The notes under the pieces are model-generated. The model made no database searches, was not told the origin of the DNA, and saw only the letters and a list, made by a program, of their open reading frames with translations. The translations under genes were made by a program, and so were the position numbers. From Bacillota bacterium (lineage in GTDB: Bacteria > Bacillota > Clostridia > Acetivibrionales > DSM-1351), in assembly GCA_023460955.1 (NCBI GenBank), contig JAEWOH010000024.1, forward strand, positions 144,976 through 208,975: a DNA stretch of 64,000 nt, read 5' to 3'. This document shows positions 1 through 8,534 of this stretch, piece by piece (positions within the stretch are counted from its first letter, which is position 1; the number at the start of each line of letters is the position of its first letter).

Positions 1-1236
1 AATAAACGGTGTACTGTACAGCATAAATTTGTCTGCCCTTAACGCCTGAGAAAGCCCGTAGAAATTTACACTGTAAGTTCCTTCAGTCCAAAGCCAGAAG
101 GTTTTTTTAAAATAGGCTTTAAATACATTTAATAAGCCGTTGTTTCTATAGTTTTCTGCGATTTCTCTGATGAAGTACTTAGAGGCGGCGTGCTTGTCAC
201 ATTTAAAGCGGTTAACAAATATTGCAATGTTTCTGCCTCCATCCCAGTAACCTAGCTTTTTGCCCGGGAACCCCATATTAATCCATCTCCAGACGGGATT
301 GGCGTGAATACCTACGGGTTCAACAATAATACCGGTTTTTACACCGACGAAGCTGAATAATTTTAGAGGCAGGTTGAAAAGTATCACTACCAAACCGGTA
401 TAGGCAACATTTTTAAGATTATATTTAGTTTGAGGCTGATGGTTAAGCACCCAGTATAACAAAATGGCAGCCATGAATAAAAAAGCCACACTTCTCATGA
501 AGTTGGCACCCATTAAAAACAAAGCCGTAGAAAGGGCGTATTTGCCTAAGCCTGTTCTTGTAAACCTCAGCGCATTTAAAATGGCAGCGAGGCAGAAGGT
601 ATTACAGCAGATATCACCGTAAGTAAAATTATTCATAATAACGGCGGGCAAAAAGGTTACTGAAAGTAGAAGAACCCCATAAGCTTTTTTGCCCTTTTCC
701 GGGTAAAGCTCAATATATATTTTATAGATCAGCCAGGCCGATACCGTATTGAATAGAACATTTACAAGCCTTAGCGTTAAATTGCTGTCGGGCAAAAACG
801 AATACAGGAAAGCAAAGAAAATTGTAATTCCAATATTGTTTGGGTAGTATCCCAGATAGCTTCCAATACCCAATGAGTTATAATTTCCTTCTAAAAACTG
901 CAAGGCTATATTATTGACAATTACAGCATCCTCAAAGGCATTCACCGGAAAAAGCACAACAAAGACTATCTGAAAAACCGTATAAAAAAACAGAGTCCAG
1001 CCAATAAATTTCTTTTGCTGCTTTTTAACAAATACTAAAGAAAGTCTGTTTACAAGCATTAAATAAATAAAAAATATAAATGCAAGCCCAAGTAATAAAA
1101 GCGGCTTCTGTGGTGTCAGCCTGGGGAACGGGGCAGCCCAGCCATGCAGCAGCAGAGTCAGAACCCACATTAATGAAAAAAATATTGCAAGTATGCCGAA
1201 AGCCAGCGTTTTCAGTTTTAGAAGTAATTTATACAA
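1..1236 (-). CDS. GT-C fold membrane glycosyltransferase (GT39/PMT-like), 5' part only
   Basis: The first 412 codons of a polytopic membrane protein that runs off the left edge. The minus-strand frame stays open from 1236 to base 1. The TTG start was chosen because GGAGGG lies 7 nt upstream and no in-frame ATG is near. Hydrophobic segments begin at about residue 7 and alternate with short loops. The first large outer loop has an acidic pair (NAFEDA, about 99-104) followed by YYPNN (about 130-134), the layout of GT-C enzymes that take sugars from polyprenyl-phosphate donors at the outer membrane face. The acceptor cannot be told. It is transcribed away from the permease at 1504. Family call is by topology and loop motif only. 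Confidence 0.6.
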   Translation of the reverse strand, partial: MYKLLLKLKTLAFGILAIFFSLMWVLTLLLHGWAAPFPRLTPQKPLLLLGLAFIFFIYLMLVNRLSLVFVKKQQKKFIGWTLFFYTVFQIVFVVLFPVNAFEDAVIVNNIALQFLEGNYNSLGIGSYLGYYPNNIGITIFFAFLYSFLPDSNLTLRLVNVLFNTVSAWLIYKIYIELYPEKGKKAYGVLLLSVTFLPAVIMNNFTYGDICCNTFCLAAILNALRFTRTGLGKYALSTALFLMGANFMRSVAFLFMAAILLYWVLNHQPQTKYNLKNVAYTGLVVILFNLPLKLFSFVGVKTGIIVEPVGIHANPVWRWINMGFPGKKLGYWDGGRNIAIFVNRFKCDKHAASKYFIREIAENYRNNGLLNVFKAYFKKTFWLWTEGTYSVNFYGLSQALRADKFMLYSTPFI

Positions 1237-1451
1237 AGATATTCCCTCCAACGTTAACCAAATTGTTTGCTTGCGAAAATTTATTTCACTTAACATAATC
1301 TGCCCGTCGGATATATTAAAATTCGTGTTAATTAATTACTTAATTATAATTTTCTTGAATAATAAAATTTTCTATAAACAAAATTAGCCTTTAAATAAAT
1401 TCTAAACATAAAATTTTAATAATTTTGGCTTGAGTTACCTTTTTGAACCTT

Positions 1452-1480
1452 TTGTCAACCCCGAGAATATTCTATATCAA
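1452..1480 (+). promoter_or_regulatory. candidate sigma-A promoter for the permease
   Basis: TTGTCA (1452-1457) and TATCAA (1475-1480) are 17 bp apart and lie just upstream of the 1504 start, so the leader would be very short. The rest of the 1237-1503 gap is AT-rich and shows no other clear element; it must also hold the promoter of the divergent glycosyltransferase. Confidence 0.35.
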
Positions 1481-1503
1481 GATATATAGAAAGGATGATG
1501 ATT

Positions 1504-2910
1504 ATGGGGGTTGAATTAAACGTACTACATTGGGTCTACTTGTTATTTATTATTGCAATCATCGTTGTTATGCTGTTTAGGCGGGATACCAGTCTTGTAT
1601 GTATTATTGGTATATTCTGTCTTGGTCTGGCAGCAACAACGTCAATTTACCAATCTGTAATGGGTATTTTCAATAGTCTGATATACGCTATTAAGGAACT
1701 TATGGGTACTATTCTGATAATTTCTGTAATAACAGCCATGAGCAAGGAATTACTAAGCTCGGGCATTAACGAAACTATGGTTTCGCCGTTTACAAAACTT
1801 ATCAGGGGACCCAAGCTGGCTTATTGGGTAATCGGTATCCTGATGATGACAATTTCATGGTTTTTCTGGCCATCTCCGGCTGTTGCTCTTCTGGGTGCGG
1901 TTCTGCTGCCGGTAGCATTAAAGGTAAAGCTCCCTGCCATGGGGGTAGCTGTAGCTATGAACCTGTTCGGACACGGAATAGCGTTGTCAGGAGACTTTGT
2001 AATACAAGGTGCTCCAAAGCTTACTGCAGACGGAGCTGGAATACCTGTGGGAGACGTGATTCAGGCAAGTATACCGTTGGTTATTGTTATGGGCGTTGTG
2101 ACAACAGTAACTGCCTTTTGGTTTTTATTGAGGGATATGAAGAAAAACAATCTGGGAGAAACTAAAATTATCGACAGACAGGTAGAAGAAATTGCTGATG
2201 AAGACAGATTTAATATAAAGAAACTCTCCCCAAAAATGAAAGTGTTGTTTGCAGTACTTGTGCCTGCTCTTTTCATTACAGATATTGTAATTATGTTCGT
2301 TTCAAAACTTCAGGGAGGAGATGCAACTGCTTTAATAGGCGGTACGGCGCTTTTCATACTTATATTGATTACTTCCTTTACATACCGGAAAAGAAGCTTG
2401 GAGAAAATCACCTCAAGATTTATAGAAGGGTTGCAATTCGGGGTTAAGGTATTTGGACCGGTAATACCCATTGCTGCCTTTTTCTATCTGGGAGACGCGG
2501 GTTTCAACAGTATCTTCGGAGAACTTTTGCCAAAGGGGTCACACGGACTGGTTAATGACCTTGGTGTTGCGCTGGCGAATGGAGTTCCCATAAACCCGGC
2601 AGTGGGAGCGCTTACTTCAACGGTGGTAGGAGCTATAACCGGGCTTGATGGTTCGGGTTTTTCGGGAATCTCGTTGGTAGGCTCGATTGCAAAGCTGTTT
2701 TCAGCGGCAATAGGCTCTGGAGTTACAACTTTAACTGCACTGGGTCAGGTGGCTGCCATTTGGGTGGGCGGCGGAACACTTATCCCATGGGCTGTAATCC
2801 CCGTTGCAGCAATATGCGGTGTTGACGCCTTTGAACTGGCAAGAAGAAACATAAAGCCGGTAGTTATTGGCCTTGTAGTTACAACTGTTGTAGCGATTTT
2901 TCTAATATAA
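1504..2910 (+). CDS. polytopic membrane permease of the ion-transporter (IT) type, substrate unknown
   Basis: A protein of about 468 aa made almost wholly of hydrophobic helices, with one charged cytoplasmic loop near residues 210-245. Glycine/proline-rich re-entrant-looking stretches (for example the WPSPAVALLGAV region and GLDGSGFSG near the C-terminal half) resemble carboxylate or ion permeases of the CitM/GntP/NhaC type. I cannot assign a substrate. The third of three clustered ATGs was taken as start because AGAAAGG ends right at the first ATG (1495), leaving 9 nt to 1504. It stands alone, with a terminator 30 nt downstream. Confidence 0.75.
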   Translation: MGVELNVLHWVYLLFIIAIIVVMLFRRDTSLVCIIGIFCLGLAATTSIYQSVMGIFNSLIYAIKELMGTILIISVITAMSKELLSSGINETMVSPFTKLIRGPKLAYWVIGILMMTISWFFWPSPAVALLGAVLLPVALKVKLPAMGVAVAMNLFGHGIALSGDFVIQGAPKLTADGAGIPVGDVIQASIPLVIVMGVVTTVTAFWFLLRDMKKNNLGETKIIDRQVEEIADEDRFNIKKLSPKMKVLFAVLVPALFITDIVIMFVSKLQGGDATALIGGTALFILILITSFTYRKRSLEKITSRFIEGLQFGVKVFGPVIPIAAFFYLGDAGFNSIFGELLPKGSHGLVNDLGVALANGVPINPAVGALTSTVVGAITGLDGSGFSGISLVGSIAKLFSAAIGSGVTTLTALGQVAAIWVGGGTLIPWAVIPVAAICGVDAFELARRNIKPVVIGLVVTTVVAIFLI

Positions 2911-2941
2911 TAAATATACTATATGTTTAATTTTGCAATCC

Positions 2942-2978
2942 AAAAAGAAGCGGCAATGAACTTTGCGGCTTCTTTTTC
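2942..2978 (+). terminator. Rho-independent terminator after the permease
   Basis: AAAAAGAAGC pairs with GCTTCTTTTT, extended inward by GCAA/TTGC past a G-G mismatch, and is followed by a T-rich tail. Confidence 0.85.
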
Positions 2979-3105
2979 TTGTTAAAATATAGGTACTGCC
3001 GGCTCTATGAGTTATAATATTAACTAGATTACCTGTCACAAGATAGCACACAAAGACAGGAATAACGCGAAGGATAGTGATATCATAATTCTTGTAAAGA
3101 AGAGT

Positions 3106-3119
3106 CCGTTGAGAAACGG
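3106..3119 (+). other. small GNRA hairpin just upstream of the AraC ribosome binding site
   Basis: CCGTT-GAGA-AACGG is a perfect 5-bp stem with a GAGA tetraloop ending 3 nt before the TGGAGG ribosome binding site of the gene at 3135. It could modulate mRNA stability or initiation; function is inference. Confidence 0.35.
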
Positions 3120-3134
3120 TTATGGAGGATAAGC

Positions 3135-3992
3135 ATGGAATGGTTTGAAAGAATGAAAAAGGCTCTTGACTATATGGAGGAAAACCTTACAGAGAACATT
3201 GATATTGAGCAGGCTGCAAGAGTGGCTTTCTCCTCATTGTTTCACTTCCAGAGGATGTTTCACATGCTAACAGGGGTTACGGTTGCAGAGTACGTAAGAA
3301 GGAGAAGACTGACCCTTGCAGCCCAGGATCTTGCCGCTTGTGAAACCAAGGTGCTGGATGTGGCGCTGAAGTATGGGTATGACTCCCCGGAAGCGTTTTC
3401 AAAAGCCTTCCGCAAGATGCATGGCATCAGTCCGTCAGCTGCGCGCGAGCCCGGAACTGAGCTGAAAGCCTATCCTAAAATATCCTTCCATATCTGTCTG
3501 AAAGGAGACAAGGATATGAATTATAAGATAGTTGAAAAAGACAGCTTCAAAGTTTTTGGAAAAGGTAAAAAAGTTAGTACTAAGGACGGTGAAAACTTTA
3601 AGGCTATACCTCAATTCTGGGGAGAATGTGCAACCAATGGTGTGATGGAAAAGATCGACAAGGTTGACGGAGGTAATTGTGTCGGTGTAAGCATGAATGA
3701 TTACCAGAATGAAAGCTTCACTTATGTTATCGGAAAAGAGTACACTAAAAATGTTGAACTTCCCGAAGGAATAGAGGAATTCACAATACCTCCCCAGACA
3801 TGGGCAGTGTTCGAATCAATCGGTGCGATGCCAACTGCAATGCAAAAAGTATGGGACAGGATTTACAGCGAATGGTTCCCATCAACAGGGTATGAGCAGG
3901 CTGAGGCACCTCAGATTGAAGTTTATCTTGCAGGAGATTCTTCTAAAGAGGACTACAAATGTGAGGTATGGATACCGGTAATTAAAAAGTAA
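3135..3992 (+). CDS. AraC-family regulator with GyrI-like effector domain
   Basis: 285 aa. Residues about 8-105 form the paired helix-turn-helix of AraC regulators (first HTH around IDIEQAARVAFSS, second around VLDVALKYGYDSPEAFSKAF, ending in the typical GISPSAAR). From about residue 125 to the end is a GyrI-like/SOUL-type small-molecule-binding domain (conserved WGE-like aromatic patch, EVWIPV end). Such fusions (Rob/BmrR-like) sense amphipathic or cationic compounds and turn on exporters or detoxifying genes. TGGAGG is 8 nt before the ATG. The next genes on the same strand are a serine hydrolase and an ABC exporter, which are plausible but unproven targets. Confidence 0.88.
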   Translation: MEWFERMKKALDYMEENLTENIDIEQAARVAFSSLFHFQRMFHMLTGVTVAEYVRRRRLTLAAQDLAACETKVLDVALKYGYDSPEAFSKAFRKMHGISPSAAREPGTELKAYPKISFHICLKGDKDMNYKIVEKDSFKVFGKGKKVSTKDGENFKAIPQFWGECATNGVMEKIDKVDGGNCVGVSMNDYQNESFTYVIGKEYTKNVELPEGIEEFTIPPQTWAVFESIGAMPTAMQKVWDRIYSEWFPSTGYEQAEAPQIEVYLAGDSSKEDYKCEVWIPVIKK

Positions 3993-4008
3993 ATTATAAT
4001 GACAAAAG

Positions 4009-4064
4009 AAGGGGTTATCTCAAAATGATGCATTGCAACGTTATTGGGGGGGAACCCCTTTTAG
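4009..4064 (+). terminator. possible terminator: 8-bp inverted repeat with long loop
   Basis: AAGGGGTT (4009-4016) and AACCCCTT (4053-4060) are complementary with a 36-nt loop containing a run of seven G, followed by TT. The long loop makes this weaker than the other terminators here. Confidence 0.4.
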
Positions 4065-4183
4065 CTATATTAAAACAAATTGTGCAAAAAATGATTATAA
4101 AGATATATTACATTGCCCAACTAGTGAATAAATGGTAAAATTAGCTAACAAAAAACAAGGTATTTTTAATAGGGGGTATTTAA

Positions 4184-5338
4184 ATGATTAGTTTTTCAAC
4201 GCCTTTTAAACCTTCAGAGGTATGTTATAACAGTGAAAGACTGGAGGTTCTAAATCAGCATTTTCATAAAATGATAGAGGCAAATGAGCTTCAATCTGCA
4301 AATTATTGTCTTTCAAGATATGGAAAAGTATTTGCAAATACAGCAATGGGTAAACTGTCCTATAAGGAAGATGATAGCAGACCTGTTCAGCCGGATACCA
4401 TTCAGAATATTGCATCGATTACTAAATTGTTTTGTGCCGCTGCAATATTTAAACTGGTGGAAGATGGTAAATTGAGGCTGGATCAGTGTGTTGGGGATTT
4501 TATTGAAGAATTTAAAGCTCCTCCTTTTAATAAAATTAACCTTGCACATTTGCTTTCACATACTTCAGGGATGCATGCTGATTCAGGATGCTATGACAAT
4601 AAGTACTTTGTATCCCCATGGGGTTTTATTGAACATATGAAGGGGGATAATTGGATTGAAGCTGCACTGTCCAGCGGTATGAGGAAAAAACCCGGTGAAG
4701 AATGGGCCTACTGCTCATTTGGTTTTGTTATATTAGGTGAAGTAATATCACGTGTTAGTGGAGTTTTCGCAGATGATTACATAATCGAAAATATTGTTAA
4801 ACCCTGTGAAATGGAGGATACGTTCTTTAAATTAACTGTTGAGGCTGCAAAACGGCATGCTGTTAGAGATAAAGAGATGGAAGAAAGAATCAATTCTGTA
4901 ATCTCAGGACAATCAAATGATAATGTGATCTGGGAAAGAATACCCGGTACCGGGGGCCGTATACACTCAACAGCAATTGACCTCTGTAAATTCGGAACAA
5001 TGCTGTTGAACAAAGGTACATATAACGGCAAGCGAATACTGGGCAGAAAAGCCGTTGAAAAAATGACAGCACTTTATACGACTCAGGATATTAAGGATTA
5101 CTGTTGGGGTTCTGAAGGTGTTACCCGTGAATATGGTCTGGGACCTGACTTGAGGCATAATCTCTCATCCCTATATACAAAGGGAACATTTTTCCACGAA
5201 GGGGCCGGAGGCTGCGGACTATACATTGATCCTGCAGAAGGCTTGGTTGCAGCATGGTTTGTCCCCTTTGTCAATGATGTATGGCGTGCCCATGCATTAT
5301 ACAATGTTACAGCTATAATGTGGTCGGGGTTGGAATAA
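4184..5338 (+). CDS. serine hydrolase, beta-lactamase class C / esterase family
   Basis: 384 aa, no signal peptide, so probably cytoplasmic. The S-x-x-K nucleophile motif is SITK at residues 78-81. The tyrosine motif is Y176-C-S where class C beta-lactamases have Y-S-N, and the third box appears as HEG near residue 345 (FFHEGAGG) in place of K-T-G, as in esterases and D-aminopeptidases of this superfamily. True beta-lactamase activity is therefore unlikely. A GGGGG ribosome binding site precedes the ATG. It is the first gene of a run that continues through a remnant of a paralogue into an ABC exporter, suggesting a joint role such as processing an exported ester or peptide; this link is inference. 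Confidence 0.85.
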   Translation: MISFSTPFKPSEVCYNSERLEVLNQHFHKMIEANELQSANYCLSRYGKVFANTAMGKLSYKEDDSRPVQPDTIQNIASITKLFCAAAIFKLVEDGKLRLDQCVGDFIEEFKAPPFNKINLAHLLSHTSGMHADSGCYDNKYFVSPWGFIEHMKGDNWIEAALSSGMRKKPGEEWAYCSFGFVILGEVISRVSGVFADDYIIENIVKPCEMEDTFFKLTVEAAKRHAVRDKEMEERINSVISGQSNDNVIWERIPGTGGRIHSTAIDLCKFGTMLLNKGTYNGKRILGRKAVEKMTALYTTQDIKDYCWGSEGVTREYGLGPDLRHNLSSLYTKGTFFHEGAGGCGLYIDPAEGLVAAWFVPFVNDVWRAHALYNVTAIMWSGLE

Positions 5339-5343
5339 ACAAG

Positions 5344-5667
5344 TGATAATACAACGGCAAAAGAATTATTGGACGAAAAGCCGTTGAGAAAATGACTACG
5401 GTTTACACTACTCCGGATATTAAGGATTACTGCTGGAACAGTGGAGGAGTATATCACAGATTTGGTTTGGGGCCGGATATGAAGTACAATTTAGGTACTT
5501 TATACAGTCCTGAAACCTTTTTTCATGAAGGCTACGGAACCTGCAGTTTAACAATTGATCCAGCAGAGAAGCTTGTAGCAGTTTGGTTTGCACCCTTTGT
5601 GGGAGATAACTGGTATGCTCATGCTATAAATAATGTTTCTGCAATAATTTGGTCGGGGTTAAAATAG
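5344..5667 (+). pseudogene. C-terminal remnant of a second serine hydrolase copy
   Basis: Directly after the intact hydrolase, the frame from TAC at 5350 onward matches the last ~105 residues of that protein: YNGKR, GRKAVEKMT, DIKDYCW, FFHEG, IDPAE and the ending IIWSGLK are shared with small changes. In-frame TGA and TAA stand immediately before the homology. The piece lacks S-x-x-K and the tyrosine motif, so it cannot be an active hydrolase. The likely history is tandem duplication followed by loss of the 5' three quarters. An open frame from ATG 5392 (91 codons) could still be translated. Its stop abuts the ATG of the next permease. Confidence 0.8.
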
Positions 5668-6486
5668 ATGAACTATTTAAAGAAAAAATTACAAGTAGTA
5701 AAAGCAGTATCACTGGTAACTTACAAGGAATGGAGCGCCTACCGTACCCATTCAATGGTATCTATATTTGTGGGACCGGTTTATTTCATAGTGCAATACT
5801 TTATATGGAAAGCAGTTTATTCAGGTAATTCCAGTCTCAATGGAATGGAGCTTCCTCAAATATTAACCTATTTTGGTGTGACCGCATTAATAGGCTATCT
5901 TACTATGGACTTTGCAGACTGGAATTTACAGATGTTAGTGAGAACAGGTAAATTCCTGACATTTGCACTCAGACCCATACACCATAGATTTTTTGCTTTG
6001 TCTCAGAAAATAGGTCATCGTATTTTAGGCTTATTATTCGAATTTCTGCCCTGCATGTTTATTTTTATATTCGTTTTTAAGGTAAACATGCTGCCGGAAA
6101 GACCTGGTTGGACAATCCTTTCAATTGGGCTTGCTTTCCTAATGAATTTCTATCTTAATTATATCATTGGTTTAACAGCTTTCTGGCTGGTACAATCCAC
6201 CAGTATAAGAAGCGTGTACCAACTGCTTCAGGCAGTATTTTCAGGAGGCCTCATACCATTGGTATTCTTTCCTGAGACACTGCAAAAACTGCTTTTCTTC
6301 CTGCCTTTTCAATATGTTTCTTATGTACCGACCATGGTATTCACAGGTAAATATACTCTCGCAGGAATTAATATGAGCATACCTCAAATTGTGGGAATAC
6401 AGGCAATAGCTGTTCTGGTAACTGCAATGACCAGTGAGTTAATTTACAGAGCTTCTATGAAAAGGTTTACCGGGGTTGGTGCTTAA
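5668..6486 (+). CDS. ABC-2 type exporter permease, first subunit
   Basis: 272 aa with about six predicted membrane helices and a soluble N-terminal stretch containing YKEWSAYRTHSM. It fits the two-permease, one-ATPase ABC-2 exporters (the uncharacterised group with separate permeases next to a DrrA-like ATPase). The ATG follows directly on the stop codon of the hydrolase remnant, and the only purine-rich stretch upstream (TCGGGG, about 10 nt away) is inside that remnant, so translational coupling to the remnant is likely. Substrate unknown. Confidence 0.83.
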   Translation: MNYLKKKLQVVKAVSLVTYKEWSAYRTHSMVSIFVGPVYFIVQYFIWKAVYSGNSSLNGMELPQILTYFGVTALIGYLTMDFADWNLQMLVRTGKFLTFALRPIHHRFFALSQKIGHRILGLLFEFLPCMFIFIFVFKVNMLPERPGWTILSIGLAFLMNFYLNYIIGLTAFWLVQSTSIRSVYQLLQAVFSGGLIPLVFFPETLQKLLFFLPFQYVSYVPTMVFTGKYTLAGINMSIPQIVGIQAIAVLVTAMTSELIYRASMKRFTGVGA

Positions 6487-6530
6487 AAAAGGCTTTAGTA
6501 CTAAATGTACATTTTGATGTGGAGAATAAT

Positions 6531-7316
6531 ATGAAATCAAATTTTATTGGAATATACAAGGAGTGTATAAAAGTATCCTTTGCTACAGCTGCTACTTACC
6601 GATTTAATTTTGTGTTGAGTACTATAATAATGCTGGTGAGCAATATACTTTTTCCTTTAGTCACTATATTAATATATGGTTCAGGTGCCAGCTTCCCGAA
6701 CTGGTCTTTTTATGAAGTACTGCTAATACAGGCAGTATTCACACTGTCAGCCGGAATAGCTAATGCGTTGTTTAGTGGAGTTTTATGGGCAACTATGCGT
6801 TACGTTATAGAAGGAAGTCTTGAGATTGTACTGATAAAACCGGTTGATTGTCTGTTTTACCTTATAGCCGCTACCTTTGAACTCGAAAGCCTTGGCCTTA
6901 TTGCAGGAGGGGGAATTATGTTCGGAATAGCAGTAGCTAATATCGGACCGGTTTCACTCGTAATGTGGCTTCAATTTGCGGTATTGTTTGTTTCTGGTCT
7001 TCTGGTAATGATGGGTATATCACTGGTTATGGCCGCTACATCTTTTAAGTGGGTTGGAAATTCAAGAATACCTGAAATATTTGAGAGCATAAAAGCCTTT
7101 GGAAAGTACCCTCAAAGTATTCTTAGTAAGGCTGTTGCAAACTTTGCAGCCTTAATTATACCAGTAGCAATGGTAGGTTGTTTTCCTGCTGCAGCTTTAT
7201 TGGGCAGAGCAAATCTATTGATGTTTGTTTCTGTTATTCCCTGCGTGTTGTTCGCATTATTAGGGATATTTTTGTACAAGCATATGATACATTTATATGA
7301 GGGAGTTGGAGGTTAA
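6531..7316 (+). CDS. ABC-2 type exporter permease, second subunit
   Basis: 261 aa, about six membrane helices, with the YKECIKVSFATAATYR start typical of the partner permease in these exporters. The ATG at 6531 was preferred over an upstream GTG (6519) because GGAG lies 6 nt before it. It forms a heterodimeric channel with the product of the gene at 5668 and is driven by the ATPase encoded 5 nt downstream. Confidence 0.83.
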   Translation: MKSNFIGIYKECIKVSFATAATYRFNFVLSTIIMLVSNILFPLVTILIYGSGASFPNWSFYEVLLIQAVFTLSAGIANALFSGVLWATMRYVIEGSLEIVLIKPVDCLFYLIAATFELESLGLIAGGGIMFGIAVANIGPVSLVMWLQFAVLFVSGLLVMMGISLVMAATSFKWVGNSRIPEIFESIKAFGKYPQSILSKAVANFAALIIPVAMVGCFPAAALLGRANLLMFVSVIPCVLFALLGIFLYKHMIHLYEGVGG

Positions 7317-7321
7317 ACCCT

Positions 7322-8314
7322 ATGAATATAATAACTGTTGATAAATTAAATAAAACTTATGAAACATACAAGCGTGGCAGCACATTTACAGAGACTGTTA
7401 AAAGCTTTTTTACAAGGGAAAAGGTATTGATAGAGGCGGTCAAAGACGTCTCCTTTACCGTGGAAGAGGGTGAAATAGCTGGTATCCTAGGGCCTAACGG
7501 CGCTGGAAAGTCCACTACAATAAAAATGCTTACAGGAACTCTATTTCCATCTGACGGGCAGATAAACGTCATGGGTTATACTCCTCACAAAAACAGGTCA
7601 GTATATGTACATAATATAGGTGCGGTTTTCGGACAAAAGTCTCAGCTTATCTGGGATATACCTCCAATGGATAGCTTTAATATGAACAAAGCCATATATT
7701 CCATATCTGAAAAGGAATTTAAAACAACTCTTGATAATCTAACAGGATTATTCGATGTTGAGGACATAATTTCAAAGCCGACAAGAGTACTTTCACTTGG
7801 AGAAAGAATGAAGTGTGAATTCATAATGGCTATGCTGCATAAGCCTAGAATAGTATTTCTTGATGAGCCTACAATTGGATTGGATGTAATTGCAAAACAG
7901 AGAATAAGAGCTTTTATAAAAGAAATGAATGCTCAGGGAACTACATTTATACTCACAACTCATGATTTGGAGGATGTTGAACAGCTGGCACAGAAGGTTA
8001 TTATCATAAATCACGGACAAAAGGTATTTGATGATACACTTCAAAATCTGCAGCTTGCATTGGGTTCAAAGAAAATTATACATTTGGTGCTCACAAGACC
8101 CAGAGATGATATTCAAATCAACGGAGCACAAGTTATTGATAAGAAATCCGAGTATGAATACGTGTTGGAGGTTGATCTGGGGAATAACTCTATCAATTCA
8201 TTCATCAGATATTTAACAGATATGTGTGAATTCTCAGATATATCTATAAAGGAACTTCCTATGGAGAAGATAATTACTCAGATTTACGAGGGACACCAGG
8301 TAACCACGGTATAA
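7322..8314 (+). CDS. ABC exporter ATPase subunit
   Basis: 330 aa. Walker A GPNGAGKST (57-65), Q-loop region around FGQKSQL, signature LSLGERM near 160, Walker B VFLDEP with the following TIGLD near 180, and the switch histidine in TTHDLEDVEQ. The N-terminal insertion (residues 13-36, TYETYKRGS and a basic helix) and the ~90-residue C-terminal extension are typical of the DrrA-like branch that pairs with ABC-2 permeases. The signature LSLGER differs slightly from LSGGQ. GGAGG ends 9 nt before the ATG. It is the last gene before a long terminator hairpin. Confidence 0.92.
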   Translation: MNIITVDKLNKTYETYKRGSTFTETVKSFFTREKVLIEAVKDVSFTVEEGEIAGILGPNGAGKSTTIKMLTGTLFPSDGQINVMGYTPHKNRSVYVHNIGAVFGQKSQLIWDIPPMDSFNMNKAIYSISEKEFKTTLDNLTGLFDVEDIISKPTRVLSLGERMKCEFIMAMLHKPRIVFLDEPTIGLDVIAKQRIRAFIKEMNAQGTTFILTTHDLEDVEQLAQKVIIINHGQKVFDDTLQNLQLALGSKKIIHLVLTRPRDDIQINGAQVIDKKSEYEYVLEVDLGNNSINSFIRYLTDMCEFSDISIKELPMEKIITQIYEGHQVTTV

Positions 8315-8343
8315 TTAACAAATATTACGTTTTGAAATACGGC

Positions 8344-8416
8344 AAGAGTACAACTTTAATAAATGGAAGCACGTGCAAAAGTGCAACCCATTTATTACAA
8401 TTTGTACTCTTTTTGT
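8344..8416 (+). terminator. long terminator hairpin closing the ABC exporter operon
   Basis: AAGAGTACAA pairs with TTGTACTCTT, with inner pairing of TAATAAATGG with the CCATTTATTA side and GCAC/GTGC at the tip, followed by TTTTTG. Confidence 0.85.
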
Positions 8417-8473
8417 TTATTTTTGTTATGTTTACCTTCGTTGAAATTGATTGCATATTATGTTAAACTCAAC

Positions 8474-8502
8474 TTGACAATAAATTTTAAAAATTGAATA
8501 TT
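8474..8502 (+). promoter_or_regulatory. candidate promoter of the radical SAM operon
   Basis: TTGACA (8474-8479) is followed after 17 bp by AATATT; TATTAT two bases further on is an alternative -10. It lies 33 bp before the first ATG of the operon. Confidence 0.45.
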
Positions 8503-8534
8503 ATTACTATAAATCATCCAAAAGGAGCAGTAAA

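Noticed and set aside
1080..1387. Two short plus-strand frames near the left edge
   Set aside because: They overlap the minus-strand glycosyltransferase start or AT-rich intergenic DNA and have no ribosome binding site.
4184..5338. True beta-lactamase (antibiotic resistance)
   Set aside because: The tyrosine motif is Y-C-S, the third box is H-E-G instead of K-T-G, and there is no signal peptide; esterase/peptidase-type hydrolase is likelier.
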